From: Paenibacillus anaericanus
GTDB taxonomy: Bacteria > Bacillota > Bacilli > Paenibacillales > Paenibacillaceae
Reading direction: 5' to 3'
Length of the DNA stretch: 64,000 bases
Assembly (NCBI RefSeq): GCF_003994475.1
Contig: NZ_RZNY01000022.1
Coordinates: 1 to 64,000 of the forward strand
Shown: piece after piece, positions 61,390-64,000 of the stretch
How positions within the stretch are numbered: position 1 is the stretch's first letter
Layout: each line of letters starts with the position of its first letter
Made by a program: the position numbers and the translations under genes
The notes under the pieces: model-generated
Seen by the model: only the letters and a program-made list of their open reading frames with translations
Told to the model about the DNA's origin: nothing
Database searches by the model: none

Positions 61390-62583
61390 ATGAACGATAT
61401 ATCTGATCCATCGTCTTCCAACCCGGTTCGCTCTACACTATTGCCATATGGACAGCAGTGGATCGACGAGCAGGATATCGAAGCCGTTGTAAAAGTACTT
61501 AGGGGTGACTTCATTACTCAAGGTCCGGCTATCGAAGCATTTGAAACTAAGATTGCTAATTATGTTGGGGCTAAGTATGCAGTAGCATATACCAATGGAA
61601 CGGCTTCGCTTCATGGAGCTTGTTTTGCAGCAGGCATCGGTCAAGGAGATGAAGTGATTACGACACCTATCACTTTCTTGGCCAGCAGTAACTGCGTTTT
61701 ATACCAAGGGGGGACTCCAGTATTTGCGGATATTGACATAAACACATATAATATTGATCCTTTGGATATTGAGTCAAAAATTACGGAACGAACGAAAGCG
61801 ATTATCGCAGTAGATTTTACAGGCCAGCCAGTGGAGATTGATCGAATTTCTATGCTTGCGCGTGACCGAAACCTTGTGCTTATCCAGGATGCAGCTCATT
61901 CACTCGGTGCCAGCTACGCAGGACGAAAAGTTGGCGCTTGGGCTGACATGACAATGTTCAGCTTTCATCCCGTTAAACATATAACCACTGGTGAAGGTGG
62001 TGTTATAACCACTGATAATGAGCATTATTATCGTAAGCTCTTGATGTTCCGTAGCCATGGAATGACAAGAAATCCGAAAGAACTCATTAGAAATGAAGGC
62101 CCGTGGTATTATGAAATGCAGGAACTGGGCTATAATTATAGAATGACAGATATGCAAGCCGCACTGGGTTTGAGTCAGATGGATAAGTTAGATGGTTTCG
62201 TAGCGAGAAGAAGAGAAATAGCTGCCCTTTATAATGAGTCGTTTTCTTCTTTACAGGGGTTGATTGTTCCTAAACAGCATTCTAATGCAGAATCATCTTG
62301 GCATTTGTATGTCCTTCGCTGGTTGCCTGAATACTTTGCAGAGAGTCGGGAGTCATTATTTTTAGCATTACGAAATGAAAACATTGGAGTTAACGTTCAT
62401 TACATACCTGTATATCTCCAGCCCTTTTATAAGAAATTGGGGTATCAAACCGGCGTGTGTCCTAATGCTGAAACCTACTATGATACCGTAATCACTCTTC
62501 CGCTTTTTCCGAGAATGACAGAGTCAGATGTGGCGGATGTTATTACAGCTGTGAAAAAGGTATATGCTCGTTTTAAGAATTAA
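61390..62583 (+). CDS. pseC: UDP-4-keto sugar aminotransferase PseC
   Basis: PseC uses glutamate and PLP to aminate C4 of the keto sugar made by PseB. The 397-residue DegT/DnrJ-family protein has the PLP-lysine Lys196 in FSFHPVKHITTGEGG, Asp167 in IQDAAHSLG, NGTASLHGA near residue 70, and ELGYNYRMTDMQAALG. Family membership is clear and the pathway context supports PseC. AAGGAGGAG places the ATG at 61390; GTG 61387 is an alternative. It is the last gene of the run, while pseB is near its start. Confidence 0.92.
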   Translation: MNDISDPSSSNPVRSTLLPYGQQWIDEQDIEAVVKVLRGDFITQGPAIEAFETKIANYVGAKYAVAYTNGTASLHGACFAAGIGQGDEVITTPITFLASSNCVLYQGGTPVFADIDINTYNIDPLDIESKITERTKAIIAVDFTGQPVEIDRISMLARDRNLVLIQDAAHSLGASYAGRKVGAWADMTMFSFHPVKHITTGEGGVITTDNEHYYRKLLMFRSHGMTRNPKELIRNEGPWYYEMQELGYNYRMTDMQAALGLSQMDKLDGFVARRREIAALYNESFSSLQGLIVPKQHSNAESSWHLYVLRWLPEYFAESRESLFLALRNENIGVNVHYIPVYLQPFYKKLGYQTGVCPNAETYYDTVITLPLFPRMTESDVADVITAVKKVYARFKN

Positions 62584-63180
62584 TTTTTCTAGACCCTTGA
62601 GTTATCTGAGGATAAAAAGACTACTTTTTTCAAAAATAACAAAATAACCAAAGAAAAACAAGGCTCTAGAATTGAACTGTGACTCGTAAGATAGACACTT
62701 GAAAAAGTGACATCTTATGGGTCATTTATATGTTAATCAAATTAAATAGTAGGGTTTAAGAAGAGAGAGTGACACGATAAGGAAACTGACTTTTTAGAGC
62801 GAGAAATGGGACTGTTGAAGTCAGTTCTAAGACAATGGAAAAATATCACCTATGCACTAACATTTAAGTTAGCGGACATCCTTGATCCTGAGAGGTTATA
62901 GAATTGCTTTAATCGAATGTAATGTCACTCATGGAGGAAAAGGTTTGCAAGAGAACGACGTGGAAAAGAAGACACTAGCCAGTGCGAAAAGGATGACTAT
63001 TAATGAATGATAAATGAATTCATTAATAGTCATCCTTTTGTGGTTTAAATAGGGAGAGTAATACTTTTGTTATAATCGTTAATCTATATAAGAGATTCGT
63101 ATTTTGAAAATTGCAGAGTAGAGTGAACCAACTTGTACTGTCACTTGAAAGACTGACTTTGAAGATGTTAATTGTCCCAG
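62584..63180 (+). other. Gene-poor region containing a perfect 22-bp inverted repeat
   Basis: No clear gene is present. The repeat at 62987-63008 and 63018-63039 (loop of 9 bases) is a perfect 22-bp stem beginning AAAAGGATGACT and ending AGTCATCCTTTT. It overlaps the end of a 21-codon open frame (TTG 62945 to TGA 63010), which has GGAGG just upstream. The stem could terminate transcription in either direction. Confidence 0.45.
62680..62724 (+). other. Imperfect hairpin downstream of pseC
   Basis: TGACTCGTAAGATAGACACTT (first 20 bases quoted in part: 62680-62700) pairs with 62705-62724 with about three mismatches and a 4-base loop. No long T-tract follows. It may end the glycosylation operon or be part of a transposon remnant; I cannot decide. 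Confidence 0.3.
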
Positions 63181-63714
63181 TTAAATCGTCACGCGATTGG
63201 CGATTTCTTTAATATGCTTTTTTAATCTATAGATTCGAGTTGTAACTGCTGTTCTAGAGATGTCATAGATGGTGGATAGTTCATCGATAGATTTTTTATG
63301 TAAGTAATAATTACAGTAAAGCTCGTATTCCTGGGCATTAAGCTGCTTCAAGACTTCGACTTTCAATTGGTCAAAATCGATATTAATCTCTAATTCATTT
63401 TCAATTGAAGATATTGGATATTGTATTACTTCATTGGTAAGTAACTCATGTTTTTTTTTAGAGTAATAATATCGAAATGATCTATTTACTTTGTTCTTCG
63501 CTGTTTGAAATAACCAGCCTTTAATGTTTGGATGCTGAACTAGTTTTTCAATTTGCTGCTTTGCTTCTAAGAAGGTTTCTTGTGTGCTTTCTTCTGCGAT
63601 ATCCTGTAACCCTCGACTGTTATGTATAAGATAAATACAAAAATTGTAAACGCTTTCTAAATGTTCTTCGCAAACTTTATTTAAGAGGACTTCGTTTGGA
63701 CTGGTTCCCTTCAT
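63181..63714 (-). CDS. ECF-type RNA polymerase sigma factor
   Basis: The 177-residue protein has a sigma region 2 (YNFCIYLIHNSRGLQDIAEE, followed by WLFQTAKNKVNRSFR) and a region 4 helix-turn-helix (LSTIYDISRTAVTTRIYRLKKHI). Length and lack of other domains fit ECF sigma factors. AGGAGGT is 7-8 bases before the ATG on the minus strand. No anti-sigma gene is visible inside the window. It is divergent from an ABC transporter gene at 63868, a likely target. Confidence 0.88.
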   Translation of the reverse strand: MKGTSPNEVLLNKVCEEHLESVYNFCIYLIHNSRGLQDIAEESTQETFLEAKQQIEKLVQHPNIKGWLFQTAKNKVNRSFRYYYSKKKHELLTNEVIQYPISSIENELEINIDFDQLKVEVLKQLNAQEYELYCNYYLHKKSIDELSTIYDISRTAVTTRIYRLKKHIKEIANRVTI

Positions 63715-63867
63715 TTAGATATACCTCCTATATATTAATTTATTTATCTATATACTACCAAACAGTAAGATATATGTTAGTGAATTATATTACATAAAGA
63801 AATATTGATGTGATAATAAGAGGAAAATGGAATTAGTATTACAAAGCAACGAAGGAGGGAGAAGTCA

Positions 63868-64000
63868 GTGAATGATAGAAAGACACTGAACAAAATAATA
63901 AATTTATTTATTCCATTTAAAAGAAAGATTTGTATTACTATGGTGCTATTATCTTTAGCTAGTCTAGTAAATTTATTTTTACCCTTAACAACTCGAAAAA
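63868..64000 (+). CDS. ABC exporter, N-terminal fragment (cut by window end)
   Basis: Only 44 codons are inside the window. They start with GTG after AAGGAGGGAG and encode a basic segment (IINLFIPFKRKICI) followed by a membrane span (TMVLLSLASLVNLFLPL). This is how the transmembrane domain of export-type ABC half-transporters begins. The substrate cannot be told. Its divergence from the sigma factor suggests common control. Confidence 0.6.
   Translation, partial: MNDRKTLNKIINLFIPFKRKICITMVLLSLASLVNLFLPLTTRK

Noticed and set aside
62584-63180. Insertion sequence remnant after pseC
   Set aside because: Inverted repeats are present, but no transposase fragment or target duplication could be identified.
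1-64000. CRISPR array, tRNA or rRNA genes
   Set aside because: No regularly spaced direct repeats of the needed length and no recognisable tRNA or rRNA sequence were seen.

Overview
The window looks like chromosomal DNA from an endospore-forming, flagellated, S-layer-bearing member of the Paenibacillaceae, most likely a Paenibacillus. Sequence evidence for this is a SpoIIID sporulation regulator and an alpha/beta-type spore SASP, strong AGGAGG-type ribosome binding sites, a gene order at the left end (spoIIID-mbl-flhO-flhP, then fabZ) and in the middle (degS-degU-comF-yvyF-flgM-flgN-flgK-flgL-yviE-fliW-csrA) that matches the Bacillales, and a pyruvyl-transferase/SLH cell-surface system. No rRNA, tRNA, CRISPR array or intact insertion sequence was seen.

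Layout. (1) 0.2-6.3 kb holds spoIIID, the actin homologue mbl, two flagellar rod/hook-type genes (flhO, flhP), a small membrane protein, fabZ and a phosphoglucomutase. (2) 6.7-29.2 kb is a surface-layer locus. A DUF5693 membrane protein, CsaB, TagA and TagO form the secondary cell wall polymer route (GlcNAc-P-P-lipid, ManNAc transfer, pyruvylation). They are followed by three SLH proteins, of which the one at 17.2-20.1 kb looks like the main S-layer protein. Two secreted proteins of unknown function, a SASP and metK are interspersed. (3) 29.3-33.4 kb is accessory: a stand-alone PD-(D/E)XK-type nuclease with a winged helix, a repeat-rich spacer, and a secreted phosphodiester-glycosidase-like protein. 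(4) 33.4-39.8 kb is degSU, a glycosyltransferase-like fragment, comFA, comFC and yvyF. (5) 39.9-48.0 kb is the late flagellar set flgM-flgN-flgK-flgL-DUF6470-fliW-csrA-flaG-fliD-fliS-fliT-hag. (6) 48.0-62.6 kb is a long co-directional flagellin glycosylation operon. It encodes a Maf-type glycosyltransferase, the pseudaminic acid steps PseB, H, G, I, F and C, and an embedded trio of ketoacyl synthase III, acyl carrier protein and ketoreductase, plus a DUF4910 protein, a formyltransferase, a GT2-TPR protein and an extra epimerase/dehydratase. (7) The right edge holds an ECF sigma factor and the start of a divergent ABC exporter.

How it works together. Four 30-nt sites with the same internal spacing (TATT at one end, CCGATA at the other) precede flhO, flgM, hag and the glycosylation operon. 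They look like SigD promoters, so filament assembly and flagellin sugar modification are probably expressed together. The hag leader carries two hairpins with GGA in the loop, one of them holding the Shine-Dalgarno sequence, which is the expected target of the FliW-CsrA switch encoded just upstream. In the surface locus, TagO, TagA and CsaB would make the pyruvylated ManNAc-containing polymer to which the SLH domains encoded next door bind. The most novel-looking feature is the ketoacyl synthase/ACP/reductase trio next to a PseH-like acyltransferase. It suggests a dedicated supply of a 3-hydroxyacyl group, perhaps 3-hydroxybutyryl, for the flagellin sugar.
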